DNA of 64,000 bases from UBA7430 sp002478765. Its GTDB lineage: Bacteria; Bacteroidota; Bacteroidia; Flavobacteriales; UBA7430. Numbering within the stretch: position 1 is the first letter of the stretch; every line of letters begins with the position of its first letter. The stretch spans positions 496,001 to 560,000 of the forward strand of contig CALSTU010000002.1 of assembly GCA_943789355.1 (NCBI GenBank), written 5' to 3'. The position numbers and the translations under genes were made by a program. This document shows, in pieces, positions 49,498 through 58,079 of this stretch. Below the pieces are notes generated by a model. The model saw only the letters and a list, made by a program, of their open reading frames with translations, was not told the DNA's origin and searched no databases.

Positions 49498-51612
49498 TTA
49501 AGAGTTACCGTTAACTTTAGAAATCACATCTTCAGCGATGTTCTTTGGACAATCATCGTAGTGAGAAAACTCCATCGTTGAAGTTGCTCTACCTGATGTT
49601 ACCGTACGCAATGCGGTAACGTATCCAAACATCTCTGAAAGAGGTACATTTGCTTTAATCACTTGTGCACCGTTACGTGAATCCATACCTGCAACTTGAC
49701 CTCTTCTTCGGTTCAAGTCGGCTACAACATCACCCATATTAACTTCCGGTGTAACTACCTCAAGTTTCATTATAGGCTCTAACAATGTAGGTGTTGCTTT
49801 CTTACAAGCGCCTTTATACCCAATCTTTGCAGCAAGTTCAAATGACAAAGCGTCTGAATCGACAGCATGGAAAGAACCATCAAAAAGAGTTACTTTCAAG
49901 CTGTCCATTGGATAACCGGCTAAAGGACCGTTAACCATAGCTTGTTGGAAACCTTTTTGAACGGACGGAATAAATTCTCTTGGAATAGAACCACCTTTAA
50001 TCTTATCAACAAACTCCAGCCCTTCCTTCACTTCCTCACCTTCTGCCGCAACAACAGGCTCGATTGTAAATTGGATGTCGGCAAATTTACCTTTACCACC
50101 GGATTGTTTCTTGTAAGTCTCTCTGTGATCAACTGTAGCACGGATAGCCTCTTTATATTGTACTTGAGGTGCACCTTGATTACATTCAACCTTAAACTCA
50201 CGCTTCATACGATCAATAAGAATATCCAAGTGAAGCTCTCCCATACCAGAAATTACAGTTTGACCTGTTTCATCATTGGTTGCTACACGGAATGTTGGAT
50301 CTTCTTCGGAAAGTTTACCTAATGCAAGACCCATCTTATCCATATCGGCTTTTGTTTTAGGCTCAACCGCGATACCAATTACTGGTTCAGGGAAAGACAT
50401 TGATTCAAGAATGATTGGTTCTTTCTCAGAGTATAAAGTATCACCCGTACGAATGTCCTTAAAACCTACACCTGCACCAATATCTCCAGCACCAATGTTA
50501 GCTATTGCATTTTGTTTGTTAGAGTGCATTTGGAAAATTCTAGAAATGCGCTCTTTCTTACCTGTTCTGGAATTCCAAACATAAGACCCTGCATCTAGAT
50601 TCCCAGAGTAAACTCTGAAGAAACATAGACGACCCACAAATGGATCGGTTGCGATTTTAAAAGCTAAGGCTGCAAAGGGTTCATTTACATCAGGCTTACG
50701 CTCTTCCTCTTCTTCTGTTTTAGGATTGGTTCCAACGATAGACTCGATATCCATTGGAGACGGTAAGAATTCCATAACAGCATCCAATACCGCCTGAACT
50801 CCTTTATTCTTGAAAGCTGAACCACAGAACATTGGAGTAATCTTCATGTCGTGAACAGCCGCTTTGATGGCAGCTTCAATCTCATCTTGAGTAATTGAAT
50901 CTGGATCGTCAAAGAACTTCTCCATGAGGTTATCATCATATTCTGCTACAGATTCGATTAATTTCTCTCTCCATTCTGCAACAACATCAACCAAATCCTC
51001 AGGGATTTCAATTTCATCATAGGTCATTCCCTGCGTGTCATCATTCCAAACAATTGCTTTGTTTGAAATCAAATCAACCACACCTTTAAATGTATCCTCT
51101 GCACCTATTGGCACTTGAAGAGGCACCGGGTGTGCACCTAATCGCTCTTTAACTTGTGCAACAACATTAAAGAAGTCTGCACCAGCACGGTCCATTTTAT
51201 TAACGAAACCGATACGTGGAACATTGTATTTATCAGCTTGTCGCCATACTGTTTCTGATTGAGGCTCAACGCCACCTACAGCACAGAATAAAGCAACAGC
51301 GCCATCCAAAACACGTAATGAACGCTCTACCTCTACGGTAAAGTCAACGTGACCTGGGGTATCAATAATATTCATTTGGTAGTCACTTTCGCGATACTTC
51401 CAAAAACAAGTTGTCGCAGCAGAAGTAATGGTTATACCTCTTTCCTGCTCTTGTTCCATCCAGTCCATTGTAGCGGCACCATCGTGAACTTCACCTATTT
51501 TGTGAGAAACTCCGGTATAATATAATACACGCTCTGTCGTAGTGGTTTTTCCGGCATCAATATGTGCCATAATACCGATGTTACGAGTAAATTTTAGATC
51601 TCTTTTAGCCAT
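49498..51612 (-). CDS. fusA: Elongation factor G
   Basis: GTPase that moves tRNA and mRNA through the ribosome. It has 704 residues. G1 is AHIDAGKTT, the switch region is RGITITSAA, G3 is DTPGH and G4 is NKMD, followed by domains II-V with the domain IV part GGSIPREFIPSVQKG. It lies between rpsG (19 bases) and rpsJ. Confidence 0.98.
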   Translation of the reverse strand: MAKRDLKFTRNIGIMAHIDAGKTTTTERVLYYTGVSHKIGEVHDGAATMDWMEQEQERGITITSAATTCFWKYRESDYQMNIIDTPGHVDFTVEVERSLRVLDGAVALFCAVGGVEPQSETVWRQADKYNVPRIGFVNKMDRAGADFFNVVAQVKERLGAHPVPLQVPIGAEDTFKGVVDLISNKAIVWNDDTQGMTYDEIEIPEDLVDVVAEWREKLIESVAEYDDNLMEKFFDDPDSITQDEIEAAIKAAVHDMKITPMFCGSAFKNKGVQAVLDAVMEFLPSPMDIESIVGTNPKTEEEEERKPDVNEPFAALAFKIATDPFVGRLCFFRVYSGNLDAGSYVWNSRTGKKERISRIFQMHSNKQNAIANIGAGDIGAGVGFKDIRTGDTLYSEKEPIILESMSFPEPVIGIAVEPKTKADMDKMGLALGKLSEEDPTFRVATNDETGQTVISGMGELHLDILIDRMKREFKVECNQGAPQVQYKEAIRATVDHRETYKKQSGGKGKFADIQFTIEPVVAAEGEEVKEGLEFVDKIKGGSIPREFIPSVQKGFQQAMVNGPLAGYPMDSLKVTLFDGSFHAVDSDALSFELAAKIGYKGACKKATPTLLEPIMKLEVVTPEVNMGDVVADLNRRRGQVAGMDSRNGAQVIKANVPLSEMFGYVTALRTVTSGRATSTMEFSHYDDCPKNIAEDVISKVNGNS

Positions 51613-51631
51613 TTTCTTAACTCTTTAAAAT

Positions 51632-52105
51632 TTAAAATCTAAAATGGGAGAACGCCTTATTAGCTTCCGCCATACGGTGAACATCAGTTTTCTTCTTAAC
51701 AGACGCGCCCTCTTCACGAGAGGCAGCCAGAACTTCATTAGCCAATCTCAGCGCCATGGTCTTTTCATTACGCTTACGCGTAAAAGATATTAACCATTTC
51801 ATGCCTAAAGACAACTTCCTGTCTGGACGAATCTGCATTGGAATTTGGAAAGTAGCTCCACCCACTCTTCTACTACGTACTTCTACGTGAGGGGTAACGT
51901 TTTGCAACGCTTTTTTGAAGATTTCCAATCCAGTCTCTTCGTCTCCGCTCTTCTCTTCTACGATATCCATTGCATCGTAAAAAATTCTGAACGCAGTACT
52001 CTTCTTACCATCTAACATCAGGTTATTAACGAAACGTGTAACTGTTGTGTCGTTAAACCTTGGGTCTGGTAACAAGATTCTTTTTTTAGCTTTTGCTTTT
52101 CTCAT
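51632..52105 (-). CDS. rpsG: Ribosomal protein uS7
   Basis: Primary 16S-binding protein of the 30S head; it represses the str operon in E. coli. It has 157 residues with VTRFVNNLMLDGKKSTAFRI and VEVRSRRVGGATFQIPM. It starts 26 bases after rpsL. Confidence 0.98.
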   Translation of the reverse strand: MRKAKAKKRILLPDPRFNDTTVTRFVNNLMLDGKKSTAFRIFYDAMDIVEEKSGDEETGLEIFKKALQNVTPHVEVRSRRVGGATFQIPMQIRPDRKLSLGMKWLISFTRKRNEKTMALRLANEVLAASREEGASVKKKTDVHRMAEANKAFSHFRF

Positions 52106-52131
52106 TTTACTTTTTCTTCAGATTCCTCTGA

Positions 52132-52506
52132 TTACTTTTTAGGTTTTTTAGCTCCGTACTTAGAACGTCTCTGGGTACGCCCATCAACACCTGCTGTATC
52201 CAAAGCACCACGAACGATGTGGTAACGAACACCAGGAAGATCTTTTACTCTTCCACCACGTACCAAAACGATTGAGTGCTCTTGTAAGTTGTGTCCTTCA
52301 CCCGGTATATATGCATTTACTTCGTTTCCATTCGTCAACCTTACCCTAGCAACTTTACGCATCGCAGAGTTAGGTTTCTTAGGAGTCGTAGTATATACAC
52401 GAGTACAAACACCTCTTCTTTGAGGACAAGCATCTAATGCGGCCGATTTACTTTTTTTAGTAAACTTTTCGCGACCTTTTCGTACCAACTGCTGAATAGT
52501 AGGCAT
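52132..52506 (-). CDS. rpsL: Ribosomal protein uS12
   Basis: Decoding-centre protein controlling accuracy and streptomycin response. It has 124 residues with TPKKPNSAMRKVARVRLTNG and the loop GRVKDLPGVRYH, which holds the aspartate methylthiolated by RimO in other bacteria. It is the first gene of the long ribosomal block and has a good promoter and a leader hairpin upstream. Confidence 0.98.
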   Translation of the reverse strand: MPTIQQLVRKGREKFTKKSKSAALDACPQRRGVCTRVYTTTPKKPNSAMRKVARVRLTNGNEVNAYIPGEGHNLQEHSIVLVRGGRVKDLPGVRYHIVRGALDTAGVDGRTQRRSKYGAKKPKK

Positions 52507-52543
52507 ATTGCTTTTTTTGTTTATAATTCGTTAACTTCAACAT

Positions 52544-52560
52544 TCCCTAATTTTTAGGGA
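52544..52560 (-). promoter_or_regulatory. Hairpin at the 5' end of the str-operon leader
   Basis: TCCCTAA and TTAGGGA form a perfect 7-bp stem with a 3-base loop. The stem begins 3 bases downstream of the -7 box, so it would sit at the very 5' end of the mRNA. It may stabilise the message or be a control element. The function is inferred. Confidence 0.5.
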
Positions 52561-52563
52561 CTG

Positions 52564-52594
52564 CAAATGTATAACTTTTAAGCTAGTTTGCAAG
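52564..52594 (-). promoter_or_regulatory. Promoter of the str/S10/spc/alpha block
   Basis: On the minus strand, CTTG (52591-52594, one mismatch to TTTG), a 19-base spacer and TACATTTG (52564-52571). Predicted start is near 52557-52561, giving a leader of about 50 bases before the rpsL ATG. I see no other clear promoter down to rplQ. Confidence 0.72.
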
Positions 52595-52783
52595 TAGGGT
52601 ATCCCTTTTATTTATCTGGACTTTTTCTTTTGGAAAAAAACAGATCAGAATGGGAGGGGCACCTGGAGTGATGAATTGATAAATGACACCTCAGGCATCG
52701 TTGTAAATAAGGTAAACAAAGAATCCAGGGCTAGACTAAACAAAGGAATGTATCCCTAAATTGATAAAAAACAGGGCATATAT

Positions 52784-53218
52784 TTAGATCAAAAATAAAA
52801 AGGATGAAATGCTAACAGACCAAAGAATGACTGAAATAGCCATAACAGCCAAAGTCATTTTTTTTTGATTGTTAAAAAATCGTGCAGCTAAAAATGCGCC
52901 AACAGGAATTGATATTAATACGGGTGAGAAAATACTCAATCCAAACAAACCATAGTTTCGAATTACGTTGACAAAGAATTTATTCTTCTTCGTGAAAATC
53001 TTTTTTTTCTTTTTGATGGGCTTAAAAAAGTTTGGGAAAAAATTAACAATTCTTGTTGCTAGGTTGTAAAACAAAAAAACACCGAAAATCCCTCCCAACG
53101 AACTTACAGCGACTGTACCTAAATAGGAGAATCCAATAGACTTAGCTAGTATCGGACCTGCGAAAAACTTCACTGAACTCAACAAGAAAACACTCAATAT
53201 TTCAATCAAAAACTCCAT
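52784..53218 (-). CDS. Small multi-pass membrane protein
   Basis: A 144-residue protein with three or four predicted membrane helices (about 5-25, 30-55, 90-115, 120-143) and a very basic loop at about 66-80 (KPIKKKKKIFTKKNK). The part GLFGLSIFSPVLISIPVGAF resembles a Bacteroidota family without assigned function. It starts 8 bases after the FemAB-like gene, so it belongs to the wecB cassette. A role in transport or anchoring of the polymer is only a guess. Confidence 0.75.
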   Translation of the reverse strand: MEFLIEILSVFLLSSVKFFAGPILAKSIGFSYLGTVAVSSLGGIFGVFLFYNLATRIVNFFPNFFKPIKKKKKIFTKKNKFFVNVIRNYGLFGLSIFSPVLISIPVGAFLAARFFNNQKKMTLAVMAISVILWSVSISSFLFLI

Positions 53219-53226
53219 GAAACTGT

Positions 53227-54141
53227 CTATTTTAAATATTTTACAACCAAGGGTAGACGATTAATCTTCAAGGTCTGATAAGAAGCGTTTTCTGAACCAA
53301 ATCCCTTGTAAAAACGGAACAGATTTAAATCGTTAGATCCTTCAAAATCAAACACAAAAGAACTGTTTGCAGATGACTTTATGAACTCATCAATCAAAAA
53401 CGGCATCGCAGCACAATCTTTCCCCTCCTTACTATTCCCCGTAAACAAAAGAATAATCCTATTGAGTCCAAACAATAAAAACATCCCAGCAATAGGTCTA
53501 TTTCCCTCGTCATAAGCCATCCAAACTTGACCACAATGCTTATAAATAGCAACATGCATAACTTGCTCTAGAACTTTATAATCATTCGATGATAAATGGT
53601 TCAGAGAACTCCCTTTATCCGACTTAAATAACTGTATTAAATTTTTAGGAGCATCATTTTTGAACACCTCTAAACCTGATAAGTTCGCTTTTCTCAAATT
53701 CCTCTTCAAATTCTTTGAATAGTGTAGAATTTGATCCTGATAGGGCTTATCGAGTTTTAACAACAAATTATTATTCTCTGTCAAACGAATTGAATCTTGC
53801 TCCTTGACCGCTGCCTGATGATTCATGTTAAGCACTACAAACCTATATTCTTTTGGGATTTTAGCTATAAAATCATCTATTCTCCTCAACCCTTTGTATG
53901 TTTTGGAAAACAACCCAAGTTGTTGGATCCAGGAGGGTGTATAAGCATACGTAAAGGTGTATTTTTTTCGAGTTGGTAATGGGAAAACGGCTTCGTAATC
54001 ATTCAAGATTAGAGCGTTCCACTGCTCAACGACAATGTCTAAATACCAAGAAAAAGCATAAGGCATCGAATTTACTGAGTTCTTAATACAGTCATCCCAC
54101 CTGTCTGTATCCACTTCATTATGTTTCAAAAAACGTATCAT
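53227..54141 (-). CDS. FemAB/GNAT-like acyltransferase-fold protein
   Basis: A 304-residue protein resembling the FemAB group of GNAT-fold aminoacyl or acyltransferases. It has an N-terminal half with YAFSWYLDIV and FPLPTRKKYTFTYAYTPSW, a basic segment (HYSKNLKRNLRKA), then a second domain with IAGMFLLF and FDFEGSNDLNLFRFYKGFG. Homologues occur beside polysaccharide deacetylases in Bacteroidota. It may add an acyl or amino-acyl group to a surface glycan; the donor and acceptor are unknown. Its ATG overlaps the stop of the deacetylase gene (ATGA). Confidence 0.75.
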   Translation of the reverse strand: MIRFLKHNEVDTDRWDDCIKNSVNSMPYAFSWYLDIVVEQWNALILNDYEAVFPLPTRKKYTFTYAYTPSWIQQLGLFSKTYKGLRRIDDFIAKIPKEYRFVVLNMNHQAAVKEQDSIRLTENNNLLLKLDKPYQDQILHYSKNLKRNLRKANLSGLEVFKNDAPKNLIQLFKSDKGSSLNHLSSNDYKVLEQVMHVAIYKHCGQVWMAYDEGNRPIAGMFLLFGLNRIILLFTGNSKEGKDCAAMPFLIDEFIKSSANSSFVFDFEGSNDLNLFRFYKGFGSENASYQTLKINRLPLVVKYLK

Positions 54142-55442
54142 CGACTTGCCTCCTCTAATGTAAATTCATATACTTGATTCCACTCTTGCCAGTTGCGATT
54201 ATCACTAACCGTCTCATTGTGCCACAAACTCATAAAAACACCATCAACCTTTTTAACACGATCCATAAGCTCCTTCACTAAGTATTGTGCATCATCGACT
54301 GGAAGATTCATATATTCATTGAGTGTTCCATCCATGACAGCAAATGGTCGGAGTAAAAGTTTTGTTTCAACTTCCATATCTAAATCATAAAAGTAAAAAG
54401 GTAGTGAGGTACCTGCCCTAAAACCAACCTCAGACGCATAGCCCATTGTATAATCTTCACGAATACCTAAATCTATAATTCGACGATAAGTCATGGGTAA
54501 ATCAAGCCTTAAAAAATGCTGTCGACTTCTTTTAATTTCACGTTTGACTGTATGCTCCAGTCGTTTAATTTCTACAAGTAATTGATCTGGATGTGCGTTT
54601 GAGCCCCATGAAGGATGAATACCTACCTTAGCGTAATCACTCATGGACTTTATCAGTGACTGAAATCTCTTACTAGTGTAACCGATGTTTTTGTCATTGT
54701 GGCCATAATCTGCTAGTAGAAAAAAATATATAGACTCAAACTTATATTTCTTTTGCAAACGAAGTAAATAATCAAAAGTATCGTAAGGATCTTTCTCCTT
54801 ACCAAATAACACACGTACTCTTTGTGCAATTTCACTTACATCAAACTTCAATAAGGAACGAACGATACCACCAATAGACCTTATAGCACCTTTTTCCAAG
54901 TAACAGAAAGCGTTATCGACATCAATGGTGTTCACAAACTTAAATTGACGTGGTTCTGGCGTAAATTGGGGGAATTTAGCTTGCAAAGCTGCGACCAGAT
55001 CTTCAAGCCAATGCTCGATGATTGGTATTCTCAAAAACCCATTTTGGTAAGCCAAACTTTCTCTAGCCGGAAAACGCTGAAACCTATCTTTAATATGCGG
55101 CAAGTACTCTTCGTACCTACTGAGCAAATAAAAACTGGATGCAAACACATCAAAGGGTAAAGCTGAATTTTCAGATTGTCCAAAAAAGGCCTTTTGGCCA
55201 TTCCAAGATTTAACCTGAATATCTTGATCAGAAATTCCTTTCTCAAACAAAATCGAATGGGAACGAAAGAACAATTCGTTTCCTAATGGGTTTTTGGTGT
55301 ATGAAATTTTTATTCCATCATAAGCAATGAACTCTTCAACTTGAGTTGTAAAGCGAACCTCACAATTCATAAACTGCTGAAAAAGTGTTCTAAATATATA
55401 CCGAACACGAGAACTTATTTGATGTGTGTAAACTAAAATCAT
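54138..55442 (-). CDS. Polysaccharide deacetylase family protein
   Basis: A 434-residue protein. The N-terminal 170 residues form a domain found in Bacteroidota homologues; the rest resembles a NodB-type carbohydrate deacetylase, with the metal-site motif NTIDVDNA (about 189-196) and the second motif VGIHPSWGSNAHP. The C-terminal part has LRLDLPMTYRRIIDLGI and RAGTSLPFYFYDL. It has no signal peptide, so it may act in the cytoplasm. It is coupled to wecB by an ATGA overlap, suggesting deacetylation of an N-acetylhexosamine made by that pathway; this is inference. Confidence 0.82.
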   Translation of the reverse strand: MILVYTHQISSRVRYIFRTLFQQFMNCEVRFTTQVEEFIAYDGIKISYTKNPLGNELFFRSHSILFEKGISDQDIQVKSWNGQKAFFGQSENSALPFDVFASSFYLLSRYEEYLPHIKDRFQRFPARESLAYQNGFLRIPIIEHWLEDLVAALQAKFPQFTPEPRQFKFVNTIDVDNAFCYLEKGAIRSIGGIVRSLLKFDVSEIAQRVRVLFGKEKDPYDTFDYLLRLQKKYKFESIYFFLLADYGHNDKNIGYTSKRFQSLIKSMSDYAKVGIHPSWGSNAHPDQLLVEIKRLEHTVKREIKRSRQHFLRLDLPMTYRRIIDLGIREDYTMGYASEVGFRAGTSLPFYFYDLDMEVETKLLLRPFAVMDGTLNEYMNLPVDDAQYLVKELMDRVKKVDGVFMSLWHNETVSDNRNWQEWNQVYEFTLEEASR

Positions 55443-56569
55443 ACGAATGTGTTTGCAATTTTATTACAAATAAACTCAGCACTATTTCCATCACCAAACA
55501 ATTTTGGATAAGTTGTTTTTTTTGATTCTAGCAGGTGATATTTCTGTATGAAATCTTCAAAATTTACGTCCACCAGAAAAGCCACGCCCTGATTAATGAT
55601 TTCTACCCATTCCGTTTCAGACCTCAGAATCATACATGGTTTTTGAAAAAAATAAGCTTCTTTCTGTACGCCACCAGAATCCGTAATAACTAAATCGCAA
55701 TTCTGCTCCAAAGCAATCATATCTGTGTATGATACTGGCTCTAATACATTTACATACCTATGGTTATTAAAAGCAAACCATTCCTCATCACTCAAATGGG
55801 TTTCTAAAGCTTTTTTCGTTCTCGGATGAACTGGGAATACCATACTTTTTTGAATTTCATCACAAAACATCATGAGTAATTCGCATATAGCTTTCAATCG
55901 CATGGGGTCGTCTGTATTAGAGGGACGGTGTAAAGTCAATAGAATATATTCATCAAAACCCAGCTGATCAATTTTACTCTGATTTATTTTTTCTGAAAAG
56001 TAAAGCGAATTATCGTACATGACATCCCCACATAAATATACACCGGGAGTATCCATACTACACGCGCCAGAATGATGAATCAAACCCTCATTTTTCAGAT
56101 TATCAATAGCCGTTAAGCTTGGACAAAACAATAGAGAGGAACAATGATCCGTAAGTACTCTGTTGATTTCTTCGGGCATCACCTTATTGAATGATCGCAG
56201 CCCAGCTTCTACGTGTATCAGAGGAATATTAATCTTGGAAGCAACAAGAGCTCCAGCTAAAGTTGTATTCGTATCTCCGTACACCAATATAGCGCCCGGT
56301 TTTTCTTCAAAGATAACCTGCTCCAGTTTTTCAATTATTTCAGAAATTTGTGCCGCATGATTGTTGGCTACAAGTTTGAAGTGATGATTGGGAACAGGCA
56401 AATTCAATTCTTTAAAAAATACGGAAGACATATTTTCATCATAATGCTGTCCGCTGTGAACAATTACCTCTTCCAATCGATCAGAAAAAGAGCCTTGGAT
56501 TTGCCGACTAATAGCCGCAGATTTGATGAATTGTGGACGTGCTCCAATGAGCGTGAGTATTTTCAACAT
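55439..56569 (-). CDS. wecB: UDP-N-acetylglucosamine 2-epimerase, non-hydrolysing
   Basis: Interconverts UDP-GlcNAc and UDP-ManNAc for surface polysaccharides. It has 376 residues with GARPQFIKSAAISRQ at the N-terminus and the diagnostic HVEAGLRSFNKVMPEEINR, VYGDTNTTLAGAL and DSGGVQKEAYFFQKP. It is the first gene of a four-gene unit with a -7 box 17 bases upstream. A ManNAc dehydrogenase (wecC) is not present nearby. Confidence 0.95.
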   Translation of the reverse strand: MLKILTLIGARPQFIKSAAISRQIQGSFSDRLEEVIVHSGQHYDENMSSVFFKELNLPVPNHHFKLVANNHAAQISEIIEKLEQVIFEEKPGAILVYGDTNTTLAGALVASKINIPLIHVEAGLRSFNKVMPEEINRVLTDHCSSLLFCPSLTAIDNLKNEGLIHHSGACSMDTPGVYLCGDVMYDNSLYFSEKINQSKIDQLGFDEYILLTLHRPSNTDDPMRLKAICELLMMFCDEIQKSMVFPVHPRTKKALETHLSDEEWFAFNNHRYVNVLEPVSYTDMIALEQNCDLVITDSGGVQKEAYFFQKPCMILRSETEWVEIINQGVAFLVDVNFEDFIQKYHLLESKKTTYPKLFGDGNSAEFICNKIANTFV

Positions 56570-56586
56570 GCCCTGCTAAATTTATG

Positions 56587-56594
56587 CAAATATA
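56587..56594 (-). promoter_or_regulatory. Bacteroidota -7 box for the wecB cassette
   Basis: TATATTTG on the minus strand is an exact TAnnTTTG, 17 bases before the wecB ATG and 10 bases after the radC stop. It separates the polysaccharide genes from radC. No -33 match was found. Confidence 0.6.
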
Positions 56595-56604
56595 ACGAAA
56601 AGCG

Positions 56605-57291
56605 CTACATTCTTCCTTCATCGGCGAAACTAAAATACGACTGGTCTGCAATTATCAGGTGGTCTAAAACCTGAATATCCATACATTGAGCCGCTTTCTT
56701 TATTTTATCCGTAATGAATACATCCGCAGGGCTTGGTGTTAAGGCTCCTGACGGGTGGTTGTGACAAAGAATTAAGCCCGTAGCATTCAATTCTAATGCA
56801 CGCTTTAAAACAAGACGTACATCAACCACGGTGGATGTCATGCCTCCATCACTACTTTTCTCTTTAGCCAACACCTTATTTGCATTGCTTAAATAAAAAA
56901 CCCAAAACTGTTCTGTTTGCAAATCTTCTAAGAGAGGTCTAATCAAATCAAAAGCATCAGCGCTCATCGTTATGATCGATTTACCCTCAGCTTCACTTAA
57001 CCTTCTTCTTCGGCCTAACTCCAGAGCAGACATAAGGCCTATAGCTTTGGCTTTACCCATACCTTTGATACTTAGTAAATCTTTCATCCGAAGTTTAGCC
57101 AAGGTAGATAAATTATCATCGGCCAATGCCAATACATCTCGTGCAACAATCAGCGCAGACCTTTCGCGTGTCCCTGACTGAATTAGGATGGCTAATAATT
57201 CCGTATCACTTAAGGATAAAGAACCCTTTTGAATGAATTTTTCACGAGGTCGGTCTTTCACAGACCATTGCTTTATAGTATTCTTGAACAT
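56605..57291 (-). CDS. radC: RadC family JAB/MPN-domain protein
   Basis: A 228-residue protein: an N-terminal helix-hairpin-helix part (SIKGMGKAKAIGLMSALELG) and a JAMM metalloprotease-like domain with LCHNHPSG and the downstream Ser/Asp (SPADVFITD). It was named for DNA repair, but the function remains doubtful. It lies downstream of the rpsT terminator with no clear promoter of its own. Confidence 0.93.
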   Translation of the reverse strand: MFKNTIKQWSVKDRPREKFIQKGSLSLSDTELLAILIQSGTRERSALIVARDVLALADDNLSTLAKLRMKDLLSIKGMGKAKAIGLMSALELGRRRRLSEAEGKSIITMSADAFDLIRPLLEDLQTEQFWVFYLSNANKVLAKEKSSDGGMTSTVVDVRLVLKRALELNATGLILCHNHPSGALTPSPADVFITDKIKKAAQCMDIQVLDHLIIADQSYFSFADEGRM

Positions 57292-57320
57292 AATAATTAT
57301 ATCATTTAAAATAAAGATAT

Positions 57321-57346
57321 AAAAAAAGCCTTTCCAATGGAAAGGC
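57321..57346 (-). terminator. Intrinsic terminator of rpsT
   Basis: GCCTTTCC-AAT-GGAAAGGC (57328-57346), extended by A/T pairs and followed on the minus strand by seven T residues, lies 26 bases after the rpsT stop. Confidence 0.88.
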
Positions 57347-57372
57347 TTTTTATTGTGTTCTACTAAGAGCGA

Positions 57373-57624
57373 CTATAGCAAAGCTATTTTCTTTGCCAAC
57401 TTAGACTTAAGGTTTGCGGCCTTATTTTTGTGAATTGTTCCACGCTTAGCCAACCTGTCGATTTGTGCAACAAGTTTTGGTAAAGCAGACAATGCCGCAG
57501 CTTTATCATCTTCATCACGAACATCTCTAAGAGAGTTACGCATGGTCTTGTGGTAATATTTGTTGTTAAGAGCCTTCGGCTTATCTGAGCGAATTCTTCT
57601 TAGTGTTGATTTGTGGTTAGCCAT
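57373..57624 (-). CDS. rpsT: Ribosomal protein bS20
   Basis: Primary 16S-binding protein of the 30S body. It has 83 residues, basic and helical, with ANHKSTLRRIRSDKPKALNN and IHKNKAANLKSKLAKKI. It is downstream of the tRNA-Glu pair and ends in a strong terminator. Confidence 0.97.
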   Translation of the reverse strand: MANHKSTLRRIRSDKPKALNNKYYHKTMRNSLRDVRDEDDKAAALSALPKLVAQIDRLAKRGTIHKNKAANLKSKLAKKIALL

Positions 57625-57653
57625 AATTTTTTAGCTTTTTACTTTTTTAATAG

Positions 57654-57725
57654 TAGTCCGTAGGGGATTCGAACCCCTGTTGCATGGATGAAAACCATGA
57701 GTCCTAACCCCTAGACGAACGGACC
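57654..57725 (-). tRNA. tRNA-Glu (anticodon TTC), copy 1
   Basis: 72 bases, minus strand, with acceptor arms GGTCCGT/ACGGACT (first pair G-U), anticodon stem CATGG/CCATG with loop TTTTCAT (anticodon TTC) and T arm with GGTTCGAATCC. No CCA is encoded. It has its own promoter and is identical to the copy at 57806. Confidence 0.96.
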
Positions 57726-57745
57726 TTAATCCTTGTTAAGGGATG

Positions 57746-57776
57746 CAAATTTAAATAGAAAATCTTAACCCACAAA
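57746..57776 (-). promoter_or_regulatory. Complete promoter of tRNA-Glu copy 1
   Basis: On the minus strand, TTTG (57773-57776), exactly 19 bases, then TAAATTTG (57746-57753). It is a perfect match to the Bacteroidota consensus and lies between the two tRNA genes. Confidence 0.82.
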
Positions 57777-57805
57777 GGAAAAATAATAAAAGAACGTTTC
57801 TTTCG

Positions 57806-57877
57806 TAGTCCGTAGGGGATTCGAACCCCTGTTGCATGGATGAAAACCATGAGTCCTAACCCCTAGACGAACGGACC
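57806..57877 (-). tRNA. tRNA-Glu (anticodon TTC), copy 2
   Basis: Identical 72-base copy of the downstream tRNA, 80 bases away, with its own promoter. Only the flanks differ. It probably arose by tandem duplication or gene conversion. Confidence 0.96.
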
Positions 57878-57906
57878 TTGATAAAGCTTTTTTGCTTTAG
57901 CGAGTG

Positions 57907-57935
57907 CAAATGTAATAAATTTGTAGACTCCCAAA
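57907..57935 (-). promoter_or_regulatory. Complete promoter of tRNA-Glu copy 2
   Basis: On the minus strand, TTTG (57932-57935), 17 bases, then TACATTTG (57907-57914). Confidence 0.75.
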
Positions 57936-58079
57936 AATCTATCTTGAGAAAATATTCTTTTTTTCTCACACGCTCAATTCACATAAACTCCAGCTTCAGT
58001 TAAATATTTTTAAATCATACTTTAATGCTCAGAACTACAACCATATAATCTATTTATTTTATTTTTTATATATTTACTA

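Noticed and set aside
49942..50322. 126-residue ORF antisense to fusA
   Set aside because: Shadow of EF-G; no start context and no recognisable protein.
57654..57877. Duplicate 70-base units as a possible CRISPR or mobile-element repeat
   Set aside because: Each unit folds as a full tRNA-Glu, and there are only two.
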